The position numbers and the translations under genes are program-made. Under the pieces are notes generated by a model. It saw only the letters and a list, made by a program, of their open reading frames with translations. It was not told the origin of the DNA and did not search any database. Shown in pieces: positions 34,685 through 42,550 of a stretch of 64,000 nt of DNA; the first letter of the stretch is position 1, and every line of letters starts with the position of its first letter. Source of the stretch: Owenweeksia sp048267305 (GTDB lineage: Bacteria > Bacteroidota > Bacteroidia > Flavobacteriales > Schleiferiaceae); assembly GCA_048267305.1 (NCBI GenBank), contig JBLWXT010000012.1, forward strand, positions 65,284 to 129,283, read 5' to 3'.

Positions 34685-36754
34685 TCAATGTGAAATCAGG
34701 ATTCTTTTGTGAACCACGCCTTCATGCGATTGAACACGTACAATGTAAAGCCCACTTTGGAGCCCAGAAACATCAATAGTATTGGCGCCTGATTTTGATT
34801 GATAGCAAACACTTCCTCTTGAGTCCAATAATGAAATCTCAGCGTTTGAATATTGCGGGTTCAATCTGATATGGAGTAAGGCATCGGCAGGCAAGGGATA
34901 AATCTCCAATTGTGATAATGAAATTTCATCAATAGATATTCCCGGACTTACCGGATATGCCACGCCTCCCTTTAAGTAATAGTCATATCCTGAGTAAACT
35001 TTTAAAGCCTTTTTTGCTGATATTTTCACAGTGTAATAGGAGTCTAGATATACACCAGCCGTATCCAGAAGAATTTTATAACTGCCAGAGGAAAGGTTTT
35101 GAAAAGTGTAGTCACCCAATGTATCGGTATAGGTAACGGCTATCAAACTATCCGAGTGATCTACCAATAGCATGGTTATAAAGCGCACGGGTAGTGAGTC
35201 AATATCGTAAACAGTGCCCGAAAGGCTGTGGGTGCCTGAGTTGATTGGGGTGTTAACCAGCCTTATATCAATGCCTGCCATAATGGTATCATCTATAGAA
35301 AGCTCAGTAGCCTTTTCCCAGTTATAGGTTCGGGTGTAATAAGTTGAAACGTGATTGGGCTGGTTATAAAATGCCTTAACAAAATACTTCCCTTTGTCAT
35401 AAACATCAAATTCATAGGTGCCGTTTGGCTGAGAGTATTGTGAAGAAATTAAGCTTACCGTGCTATCAGGGTTTTTCCTATAAAGTTCCACCAATGCATA
35501 AGCGGGGCTCAGGTTTTTGGTAATTCTCCCCTTTATCATTGAGGTGATTTCTGACAGCCTTGTTTTTGCAATAAAGAAATCGATATTCCCGGTGTTTGAA
35601 AAAACCTTGAAACTGCCAAAGTCAGCTCCCAGCCCGGCAAAATCAAAAAGGGAACCGGTAACCATAAGTTGTTTGTCTTTTGTCATCAACATGGCGTAGG
35701 CCTTATCACCATCATCTATGCCACCAGCACTAATAAGTTCTATAACATGCCCATTATTCCCGTTCATCCGGGCAATAAATAGCCGCGATTTACACCAGCC
35801 ACTGCAAAGGGTTACGGTATCAAAGGTTCCAAAGTTCCTGAAGTTACCTGCCAAGTATACCTCATTGCTATCACCCAGTACAATTGAGTATCCTTCATCA
35901 GCGCTGGTTGTGCCGTATCCTTGAGTGGCCCATACAAAATTGCCTGTTGATGAGTCAAGCTTTGCAATAAAGATGTCTCTATAACCCGAAAGAGTATCGG
36001 AACCAAAAACAGCTGTGCCATCCAACATACCTGTGAGGTAGATAAAGCCATTTTTGTTAACAGCATGATTAACCGTGCTAATGGAATCAGGAACAAAATA
36101 GACCGGGCCCAAATTCAAGTTGGAATTTACAAACCTTAGGTGCGTATTATTTGCCAGTAAAAAGGAAGATTTACCAACAGAAGAAATACTTGTTGCCGCT
36201 AGCGATCCACCACCAATGTATGACCCGGTAGTGCTGTAGGCCCTGTGGCTGCTGGTTGTGGCCACACAAATGGTGTTGTTTACAATACTTATAGGGTGGG
36301 GTTTGTCATAAAAATTATAGGTGGGCCCGGGGATGGTATTGCTCCAAAGTTGAGTGCCTGCGGTGTTATATTTTCTGAGAATTGTAGTGTTTTCTAACCT
36401 ACCGGTCAAATACACATTCATGCTGGTGTCTAATACCAAACCTGAACCAAAACTGGCGCCAGTTCCAAATTGTTTTGCCCAAACTCTGTTTCCCAAAGAA
36501 TCATATTTCACCAGAAAACCGTTGTAGGTTCCTGATGAGGTAAGGGTGGTATCATCAAAGGTAGAAGTGCCACTGAAGAAACCGGTGGCATACATGTTTC
36601 CAAATTTGTCAACAGCAAGATCAAGACCTGAGGCGTATCCTGAAGATTGCTCGGCAAAGGCCCAATCCCATGATAGTTGGGCATGAGTGAGCGTAGGGTT
36701 TATTAAAAACACACAGGTGATTGCTATAGCAGCGATTAGTTTGTTTAAAGCCAT
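34685..36754 (-). CDS. T9SS type A cargo protein with SBBP-type beta-propeller and carboxypeptidase-like domain
   Basis: Secreted adhesin or surface protein of 689 residues. Start ATG 36754 gives a signal peptide ending TLTHAQ. Residues 30-410 contain a series of SBBP-like propeller repeats (for example DKFGNMYATGFFSG, then KYDSLGNRVWAKQFG). Residues 415-610 contain two carboxypeptidase-regulatory-like beta folds. The last 75 residues are the T9SS sorting domain: IYPLPADALLHIRL, SGLQSGLYIVRV and the terminal KRILISH. It would be exported through the system that includes PorW/SprE encoded at 4.8-7.4 kb. Confidence 0.88.
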   Translation of the reverse strand: MALNKLIAAIAITCVFLINPTLTHAQLSWDWAFAEQSSGYASGLDLAVDKFGNMYATGFFSGTSTFDDTTLTSSGTYNGFLVKYDSLGNRVWAKQFGTGASFGSGLVLDTSMNVYLTGRLENTTILRKYNTAGTQLWSNTIPGPTYNFYDKPHPISIVNNTICVATTSSHRAYSTTGSYIGGGSLAATSISSVGKSSFLLANNTHLRFVNSNLNLGPVYFVPDSISTVNHAVNKNGFIYLTGMLDGTAVFGSDTLSGYRDIFIAKLDSSTGNFVWATQGYGTTSADEGYSIVLGDSNEVYLAGNFRNFGTFDTVTLCSGWCKSRLFIARMNGNNGHVIELISAGGIDDGDKAYAMLMTKDKQLMVTGSLFDFAGLGADFGSFKVFSNTGNIDFFIAKTRLSEITSMIKGRITKNLSPAYALVELYRKNPDSTVSLISSQYSQPNGTYEFDVYDKGKYFVKAFYNQPNHVSTYYTRTYNWEKATELSIDDTIMAGIDIRLVNTPINSGTHSLSGTVYDIDSLPVRFITMLLVDHSDSLIAVTYTDTLGDYTFQNLSSGSYKILLDTAGVYLDSYYTVKISAKKALKVYSGYDYYLKGGVAYPVSPGISIDEISLSQLEIYPLPADALLHIRLNPQYSNAEISLLDSRGSVCYQSKSGANTIDVSGLQSGLYIVRVQSHEGVVHKRILISH

Positions 36755-36885
36755 AGTGGTTTTATATAAGTTGAGTGGAAAACCCAAAAGTAGGGCTTAG
36801 ATTACTTGAAATTGACCTAAAAGATTCATTTTTTGAGGAACACCATAAATAGGGTTCTAATTGTGGTTTTTAAGAAATTAAGAGA

Positions 36886-37425
36886 TTACTCAGTTGGCGA
36901 AACATGATCATAACTAATCACCCGCGCCAGTTTCCACTGTTTGCCTTCTTTTAGCCAGAGGTGACTAAAACGCGCTTCTGAAGTTAACTGCAACTCCGGG
37001 TTATTGGGGTAAAGGGCATAAAACCGGTGAAACCCTTTTTGCAGTGCACCATATAGCTCACCGTTGCTGTACATGGGAAATACACTTAGTGAACCTGGTT
37101 CCAGCTTGCGGATGGCTTTATAGTCCATATTACAAAGGCCGTTTTTCGTACCATCAATAAAAGCTTGTTTGCTGGGGGTTATCCCTGATTGATCGTGATA
37201 GAATTCAAAATCATCAGCTACTAAGCTGTCGAAAACCGCAAGGTTGCATTGGTTGAAACCGAGGTTGAAGAGAAGGCTGTCTATTGTTTTTAATTGGTGG
37301 AAAAGCTCAGGGTTTGCCTGAGAAGAACCTCTGGAAATTTCAACTGGCTGGGGTTGGCTGGGGGTGCAGCTAATGGTGATGATGCAAATTAAAAAGGCGT
37401 ATATAATTTTATGAAAGGATGACAT
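36886..37425 (-). CDS. DUF4440 (NTF2-like) lipoprotein
   Basis: Lipoprotein of 179 residues. The signal ends IITISC at residue 20. The NTF2-like cone fold covers about 38-172: FHQLKTIDSLLFNLGFNQC, DSLVADDFEFYHDQSG and FSHLWLKEGKQWKLARVISY. The function of this group is generally unknown; ligand binding in the cone is likely. A truncated copy lies 2.35 kb away at 39458-39775 with about 92% nucleotide identity over 175 bp. Confidence 0.85.
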   Translation of the reverse strand: MSSFHKIIYAFLICIITISCTPSQPQPVEISRGSSQANPELFHQLKTIDSLLFNLGFNQCNLAVFDSLVADDFEFYHDQSGITPSKQAFIDGTKNGLCNMDYKAIRKLEPGSLSVFPMYSNGELYGALQKGFHRFYALYPNNPELQLTSEARFSHLWLKEGKQWKLARVISYDHVSPTE

Positions 37426-37552
37426 TTAGTACTAAAGTAGTTTGATGACTTCCTTCAAAAATAAACTTTAATGGGTTTGTATTACAGCATTTTTCAAGCT
37501 GGAGCACAATGCTAAGTTTGTGTGAAAGCAGAAGCTATTACAGCCTACCTAT

Positions 37553-37936
37553 TCAGTTGTTTGAAGAATCAAAGCTCTGGCACTGAGTCTTCTTAGTAAA
37601 CATATACATCCAGATAAGGCGTGATAATCTGAAATTGATTTTGCTAAGTAAAAGGGCAACGGTGGCCATGGCAATAAAAGTTGGGAGATTGTCAATACCA
37701 AATATAAACTTGGCGGTTACAGCAACTGAAAGCATTTCGGCTACTACCAAGCCATAGCTTACGTACATGGCGCCAAAAAAGAAGCCAGGTTCACGCGTAA
37801 ACGCATATCCGCATGAATTGCAGTTATTACGCATTTTTGGAATCTTAAAAATATTTCTCGCTGTAGTTTTTTCAAATACATCTCCTTTGTGGCAACAAGG
37901 GCATTTTCCTGCAATTACATTAGATATTTTCCTCAT
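37553..37936 (-). CDS. DUF983 family membrane protein
   Basis: Small membrane protein with a zinc ribbon. Start ATG 37936 gives 127 residues. The ribbon shows CPCCHKGDVF near residues 12-21 and CNSCGYAFTREPGFFFGAMY near 40-59. Two membrane helices follow at about 58-78 and 84-102. The family is widespread in Bacteroidota with unknown role. A longer frame to 37960 is not needed. It is divergent from the AraC-type regulator with 99 bp between. Confidence 0.87.
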   Translation of the reverse strand: MRKISNVIAGKCPCCHKGDVFEKTTARNIFKIPKMRNNCNSCGYAFTREPGFFFGAMYVSYGLVVAEMLSVAVTAKFIFGIDNLPTFIAMATVALLLSKINFRLSRLIWMYMFTKKTQCQSFDSSNN

Positions 37937-38035
37937 GATTGTTAAATATTTAGACGGCAAAGTTGCCTGCTTCTTTTTCTATGTAATTACATTATTTTCT
38001 CGGGTTTTTGTATTATTGAGACATTTTGTATTCGT

Positions 38036-38911
38036 ATGGATGTATTAAAAGTTTTGCATATTGATCAGTTTGAGGAGAAAGGCGGCAGCTTTGATTTTTA
38101 CTGTAATGATTTTAAAAGCCACTTGAATGATCATCTCCACTCCATATCACGAGCCCATAAGCACGGCTTTTTCGTTACCGTAATTTTTACCGCTGGCAGC
38201 GGAACTCATGAGATCGATTTTTCAAGTTACCCTATTAAGCCCGGAAGTGTGTTTATGATGGTACCGGGGCAGGTACACAACTGGACTTTTACCAATGATA
38301 TCGATGGTTTTATTTTTTTTCATTCACAAGAATTTTTTGACAGGCATTTTACCAAGAGGTCAGTTTATCAGTTTCCCTTTTTTTTCTCCACCCAAAATAA
38401 GCCAGGGTTTGAGCTTTCTCCCAATCATTTGGAAAAGCTAAAAGGCCTGTGCGATGAGCTGCAAGAGGAGTATCACCATAAGCAGCCCTTTGGCAGCCAA
38501 AAGCGGTTGGCCCTGGTAGACTTAATTTACTTGAATTTGAGCCGATGGTATTTGGAGGAGGTACAGCAAGAGCTTAGGTCCATAGGAGGGTATTCTGCAA
38601 AGTTGCGGGAGCTGGGACGTCTTGTTGATGAAAATTTTGAAGAGGTGAAATCACCAACTAAATATGCGGCTATGATGAACATCAGCCCTAAGCACTTAAA
38701 TAGAATTGTAAAGAGTTCGGTAGGTAAAACCACCTCTGATTTGATTTTAGACCGTATCACTTTAGAGGCAAAGCGCAGGTTGGTACACGAGCAAAGTAGC
38801 TTGGCACAAATAGCCTATAGCCTCGGATATGAAGACTATGCTTATTTTTCAAAATTGTTTAAAGCACGAACCGGCTATCCACCAAAAGCTTTTAGGGAAA
38901 AGTATGGTTAA
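38036..38911 (+). CDS. AraC family transcriptional regulator
   Basis: Transcription factor of 291 residues. Residues 1-140 form a cupin-like ligand domain (EIDFSSYPIKPGSVFMMVPG, then HNWTFTNDIDGFIFFHSQEF). Residues 190-290 are the double helix-turn-helix domain with NISPKHLNRIVKSSVGKTTS and LAQIAYSLGYEDYAYFSKLF. Its target may include the divergent DUF983 gene. The inducer cannot be told from sequence. No terminator with a U-run is visible after it. Confidence 0.92.
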   Translation: MDVLKVLHIDQFEEKGGSFDFYCNDFKSHLNDHLHSISRAHKHGFFVTVIFTAGSGTHEIDFSSYPIKPGSVFMMVPGQVHNWTFTNDIDGFIFFHSQEFFDRHFTKRSVYQFPFFFSTQNKPGFELSPNHLEKLKGLCDELQEEYHHKQPFGSQKRLALVDLIYLNLSRWYLEEVQQELRSIGGYSAKLRELGRLVDENFEEVKSPTKYAAMMNISPKHLNRIVKSSVGKTTSDLILDRITLEAKRRLVHEQSSLAQIAYSLGYEDYAYFSKLFKARTGYPPKAFREKYG

Positions 38912-39277
38912 CAGGCGATCTTATGTTTTAAATTGAAAAGTGCCAATGCCCTGTAATGGCTTTTATTAGTCGCTGTAATAGGGTGTGAATTGGCGCAAAA
39001 GTTCCATCATCATGGTATGCATTTTGAGGATGTAAACGATAGTTTAGCTCTGGTAATCATGATATTTATCAATCATACTACTTTCAAAAAAGCCAAAGTC
39101 ATCTTTCTGACTTATTGAGCACCCGCGAGTGTGCTTCAAAACATCCCGTTTACTTTATTTAATTCTATGTACAGCTTAATTCAAGGCTGCGGCAATACTC
39201 GCTACATAAAGTTTTAAGCCCCTTGTGGCCATCGGGATTTCGGACTTCTCATTTATTATAATTTAAAACTTAATGAC
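38912..39277. other. Gene-free stretch upstream of the 39-aa gene
   Basis: 366 bp with no plausible coding frame. It holds a possible long-range pairing of GCCAAT (about 38942) with ATTGGC (about 38992), with CCCT and AGGG inside, and a weak AGCAC/GTGCT hairpin near 39118. It presumably contains the promoter of the small gene, which I cannot pin down. Confidence 0.5.
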
Positions 39278-39397
39278 ATGGCACGAGGAAAGAATCTTAA
39301 GACTCCGAAAAAGAACTTGAAAGAGTTGAGACAAGAGAAAATCCTAAAGAAGATAGAAGAGAAGCAAGCCAAAAAGCGCAAGTCACGAGTGGCATAA
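39278..39397 (+). CDS. Small basic protein, 39 aa
   Basis: Frame ATG 39278 to TAA 39397, protein start MARGKNLKTPKKNLKELRQ and end KKRKSRVA. It is about 40% Lys and Arg, predicted largely helical, with no hydrophobic segment. Support for a real gene: a strong GNRA-loop terminator follows 29 bp after the stop on the same strand, and the composition is biased in a way random AT-rich sequence would not give. It may bind nucleic acid or ribosomes. I do not recognise a family. An alternative is that the terminator belongs to a non-coding RNA over this interval. Confidence 0.6.
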   Translation: MARGKNLKTPKKNLKELRQEKILKKIEEKQAKKRKSRVA

Positions 39398-39426
39398 TGC
39401 AGGCCTGCACAGTTTTAGTGAAAGGA

Positions 39427-39453
39427 GCCGGTGGAGAAATCCACCGGCTTTTT
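39427..39453 (+). terminator. Intrinsic terminator after the 39-aa gene
   Basis: GCCGGTGGA (39427-39435) pairs with TCCACCGGC (39440-39448) over a GAAA tetraloop and is followed by five T. One of the strongest terminators in the window. Confidence 0.9.
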
Positions 39454-39457
39454 GATT

Positions 39458-39775
39458 TTAGCAGAAATCCGGAGCCCTATTACAAAGGCCGTTTTTCGTA
39501 CCATCAATAAAATCCTGTTTGGTTGAGGTTATCCCCGATTGATCGTGATAGAATTCAAAATCATCAGCTACTAAGCTGTCGAAAACCGCAAGCTTACATT
39601 CGTTGAAGCCAAGGTTGAAGAGGAGGCTGTCCATTGTTTTTAGTTGGTGGAAAAGGGCGGAGGTATCTTTTAGGGTTTCTTCAAGGACTTCCTTTATTGA
39701 AGCCTCGTTTTGGCGGCCTAAAAATAGAACTGAAAATAGAGATGCGCTTAGCGTGAAGCTTAGGATATTAGCCAT
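39458..39775 (-). pseudogene. Truncated duplicate of the DUF4440 gene
   Basis: 105 codons. The middle section (39481-39655) aligns without gaps to 37131-37305 of the intact gene, with about 14 differences in 175 bp. The N-terminus differs (MANILSFTLSASLFSV, a signal-like segment without a lipobox). After GLCN the homology stops abruptly and eight foreign codons end at 39458. The second half of the NTF2 fold is gone. The end lies next to the terminator of the small gene, so a rearrangement probably joined unrelated sequences here. Confidence 0.8.
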
Positions 39776-40248
39776 GATGTAATTTAACCTTCTTCAAAGA
39801 AAACTAAAAAAAAGTGATAGGTTAAACTTCACTTTTAGTGGTGAGCTTTGCACGGAGATAATCATCTAATTCAGTTCCATAAGGTGTTTGAGGTTTGCAA
39901 CCTGTTATATGAAAAAACTCACTATATGGCACTTTTCATAAAAAGATGTGAAGAGCATACTATTACAGCAGATGGTGTAAGTTTTCAAGGTAAAAGAAAC
40001 CTTGGGAGCGGAGCTTAAAAAAAATCGATTGATTTTAATAAATCAAAGACAAAAATTAAGGTAGAGCCTGCATCCCTTTTACAAAGGCATACACTGCTGG
40101 AGAAAATGTGACTGGTATTATTTATAATAATTTTAGGCAATGAAAATATTTTCCCTAATCATTTTTTTGCTATAAACCTCAAATCAAAAACTCCATGATG
40201 AAGTTTAAAAACAGGGTTCCTAGGCTTGGCGTCAGTTAAACAACTACA
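39776..40248. other. Gene-free, AT-rich stretch
   Basis: 473 bp without a credible gene. At 40140 an ATG opens a signal-peptide-like start MKIFSLIIFLL that stops after 11 codons, which could be the remains of an exported protein gene. Otherwise I see nothing. Confidence 0.5.
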
Positions 40249-40836
40249 TCATTTATAGGTAATATTGAAATTGACGTCAGTTGAAGATTCAAAAGTGATA
40301 TTGTAGATTCTTTTCTTGCCTGAAACACTTCTCAAAGCCAAGGAACCCGTTTTTGGAAATGTTGTGGAGTATGGAACTTGAAATGATATAGCTGAGAATG
40401 CTTCTACATAGTCAATATTCTCATGAGAAAAATCTACTTTATGTTCTGGGCTTTGACTTAAGCCATCTACATATGATTTTCCACCGACATTTTTGAATGT
40501 ATATCTACTAAAACTTTCCGCCTTGTTGTTTTCTAAGCCAATGAAGTCTAAGATTGGTGGAGTTGAATGCTTGTAAGCCAAAATTTGATGATCCACGAAA
40601 TCCTTGACTTCTGGAAAGAACTTTTTGAAAATATCATTTTGCTCTTTTAGTTCGGTGTTCTCTTTTTGGAGTGTAGCCTCAGCGGCATTGGCAGACCTAG
40701 CTGAATGTCTAGAGTTTATAACGGCAGTAACTGCTCAAAGTAAGGGAGCTGTTGCCAAAATCCAATCAATAAGGTCAATACTGCTGATAAACCTTAGTAT
40801 TTCTATATAATATTCCACTGGGCTTAGTTTCTCCAA
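40249..40836 (-). pseudogene. Membrane/coiled-coil protein gene interrupted by an in-frame TGA
   Basis: Reading the minus strand from TTG 40836 (or GTG 40818), one frame runs to 40249 with a single TGA at 40735-40737. Before it: a short amphipathic start and a hydrophobic helix, IDLIDWILATAPLL. After it: AVTAVINSRHSARSANAAEA, a coiled coil (LQKENTELKEQNDIFKKFF), then a beta-rich domain ending FNITYK. The hydrophobic helix and coiled coil continue smoothly across the TGA, as if TGG (Trp) had mutated. The part after residue DHQIL (GTG 40596) could still be made. Family not recognised. Confidence 0.6.
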
Positions 40837-40892
40837 TTTTACGAAAAAATGGAGGTCATTTCTTAATTTTCATATTCACCCAACTCTATCTC

Positions 40893-40966
40893 CAAACCTC
40901 CGTAAACAATATCCCCGCAAAGGTGGCCATGGCTCCGGCAAGGTTTCCATCTAAAACAATACAGCA
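40893..40966 (-). pseudogene. Fragment of a metal ABC transporter permease C-terminus
   Basis: Minus-strand translation reads IVLDGNLAGAMATFAGILF. The intact permease gene 350 bp away ends with LILDGSIAGAMATFAGVLF, so the match is about 15 of 19 residues. It has no start and the frame degrades on both sides. It is a relic of a second copy, diverged from the neighbour. Confidence 0.7.
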
Positions 40967-41013
40967 CTCTATGCGTCTAATTATAGTAAACAAACAAATA
41001 GTAAATAACAATT

Positions 41014-41220
41014 ATGGATATTACAGCAAGAGCAAAAGATGAATTGGATAAGCGAATTAATAAGATTGAGAATTTTATAGCCAACCGGGGCCTTGGTTCG
41101 GATAAACTCAATAAAGCAAGGAGATTGCAGCGGAATGTAAACTTAGCTGTGGTGGTTGGTGGAATCATAACTATTGCCGGCCTTGCTGCATGGGCACTCA
41201 ATAGGTCCGATAATGACTAG
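41014..41220 (+). CDS. Small membrane protein, 68 aa
   Basis: Starts ATG 41014 and ends TAG 41220. Residues 1-43 form a charged amphipathic helix (AKDELDKRINKIENF, then KLNKARRLQR), residues 45-63 a single membrane helix (LAVVVGGIITIAGLAAWAL), and a short charged tail follows. The pattern suggests a tail-anchored protein. It is intact in the midst of decayed genes and converges on the permease gene. I do not recognise a family. The coherent helix pattern favours a real gene. Confidence 0.6.
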   Translation: MDITARAKDELDKRINKIENFIANRGLGSDKLNKARRLQRNVNLAVVVGGIITIAGLAAWALNRSDND

Positions 41221-41238
41221 TTAAGGCTCAGGCCAAAG

Positions 41239-42120
41239 CTATCCATGTTTTGCAGTCTCCTCTTTTATTTCCGGGTTTTCTTTAAACCTGATTTTAGTCC
41301 AGCCCCAGGCCCCGGCAAACAAAACTCCAGCAAAAGTGGCCATAGCCCCGGCAATACTACCATCTAATATGAGCGCTAAGTAATAACCTCCAACGGCTGT
41401 GAGTATACCCAAGAGCGCAGTTAACCAAAGCATTTTTTTGAGGCTTTCGGTAAGCAGGTATGCAGTTGCTGGCGGGGCAATAAGGAGCGCAACAACTAAA
41501 ATGGCTCCTACAGATTCAAAGGAAACTACGGTGGTGAGGCTCACTAATCCCATAAAGCCAAAATGCCAAAATGCGGTGGATATGCCGAGGGATTTGGCAT
41601 AGTCGGCATTAAAGGTGGTGAGGGCTAAACCTTTGTAGCCTTTCCACAAGGCCAGAATAATAATGACAAGAACAGTCCCGCTAATCCACAAAGCACGCGG
41701 GCCAAGGTTCATTCCGCTGCCCAGCAAAATAGGGTCGAGTGGTACGTAAGCGATTTCGCCATACAGCACACATTCCTGGTCAAGGTCTACCTGCCCGGTA
41801 AAGCTGGAAATGAGAATCACACCAAGGGCAAACAGAGAGGTGAAGGTTACTCCAATGGAGGCGTCTTCCTGCAGGCCCGCTTTTTTGTGCAGGATTTCAA
41901 TTAAGATAGTGGTAAGTACGCCTATGGCTGCCGCTCCGGCCAGCATCACCAGGTTTCCGCGTGAGCCTGAGATTAAAAAGGCAATCACAATTCCGGGTAA
42001 TACGGCATGGGAAATGGCATCGCCAACCATTGCCATTTTTCGCAGGATGAGGTAGCAGCCGAGGAGGCCGCAGCTTACGGCTATTACTGATGCTGTTAGT
42101 ATTATATAAAATGTTGCCAT
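41239..42120 (-). CDS. Metal ABC transporter permease (ABC-3 family)
   Basis: Membrane subunit for Mn/Zn/Fe uptake. Start ATG 42120 gives 293 residues; the longer frame to 42159 adds only basic residues from a repeat-bearing spacer. Eight to nine helices are visible. Family motifs: RKMAMVGDAISHAVLPG near 26-42 and SFESVGAILVVALLIAPPAT near 195-214. It lies 430 bp downstream of the second permease gene on the same strand. The gap holds repeats, so it may have its own promoter. The C-terminal tail is cytoplasmic and charged. Confidence 0.9.
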   Translation of the reverse strand: MATFYIILTASVIAVSCGLLGCYLILRKMAMVGDAISHAVLPGIVIAFLISGSRGNLVMLAGAAAIGVLTTILIEILHKKAGLQEDASIGVTFTSLFALGVILISSFTGQVDLDQECVLYGEIAYVPLDPILLGSGMNLGPRALWISGTVLVIIILALWKGYKGLALTTFNADYAKSLGISTAFWHFGFMGLVSLTTVVSFESVGAILVVALLIAPPATAYLLTESLKKMLWLTALLGILTAVGGYYLALILDGSIAGAMATFAGVLFAGAWGWTKIRFKENPEIKEETAKHG

Positions 42121-42138
42121 TCGTTTCTGTTTTTTTCT

Positions 42139-42428
42139 CTTCGTTTTTGGGTTACTCACTGTCGTTCGTGAGCTCGTCCTTTGTCCTCGGTTGACCCAAA
42201 AACCAGCCTGACAGAGTCGTTCTGGCAGGGAAGCAAAAAGGTCAAGCCCGCCTGACTGAACGGGCAGGGCTGTTTAGAACCTTCTTAAAAGCTACGGCTC
42301 CCTTGCCCTCCGAAGCCCCAGCCCACTTCGACTATCGCTCAGTGTGACATCCTCGCTACGCTTCACTTCGGCACTTCTCTGAGGCAAGCTTCACCTTGCT
42401 TTTCTATGAAGTTTCTAATAGGCCGATC
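42139..42428. repeat. Intergenic repeat, copy 1
   Basis: Shares blocks with 44672-44850 in the same order: CTTCGTTTTTGG, TTGACCCAAAAA, AGCAAAAAGGTCAAG, CGCTACGCTTCA and a final TTTTCTA-GAA-TTTCTA segment followed by AGGCCG. This copy has extra inserts, including a GCCCG/CGGGC hairpin near 42250. It fills the space between the two permease genes with no coding content. Confidence 0.7.
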
Positions 42429-42467
42429 CTGTATTTCAGTTCAACTTTAGATGTAAATTTTTAGCTT

Positions 42468-42530
42468 CCAAACTCCAAACTCCAAACTCCAAACTCCAAA
42501 CTCCAAACTCCAAACTCCAAACTCCAAACT
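42468..42530. repeat. Heptamer tandem repeat (CCAAACT)9
   Basis: Nine perfect copies of CCAAACT, 63 bp, 20 bp downstream of the fused permease stop and about 350 bp upstream of the next permease. A unit of 7 is not a multiple of 3, but it lies outside genes. Copy number could vary by slippage. Confidence 0.95.
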
Positions 42531-42550
42531 CCCAGTCTAACATCTCCGCG

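Noticed and set aside
38940..38998. Structured RNA or riboswitch upstream of the 39-aa gene
   Set aside because: GCCAAT/ATTGGC pairing is short, and no known riboswitch class fits. Not enough to call.
40735..40737. In-frame TGA read as tryptophan or selenocysteine
   Set aside because: All other genes use TGA as stop and no selenocysteine element or recoding sign is visible. A nonsense mutation explains it.
42468..42530. CRISPR array
   Set aside because: A 7-bp unit without spacers is a microsatellite. There are no cas genes.
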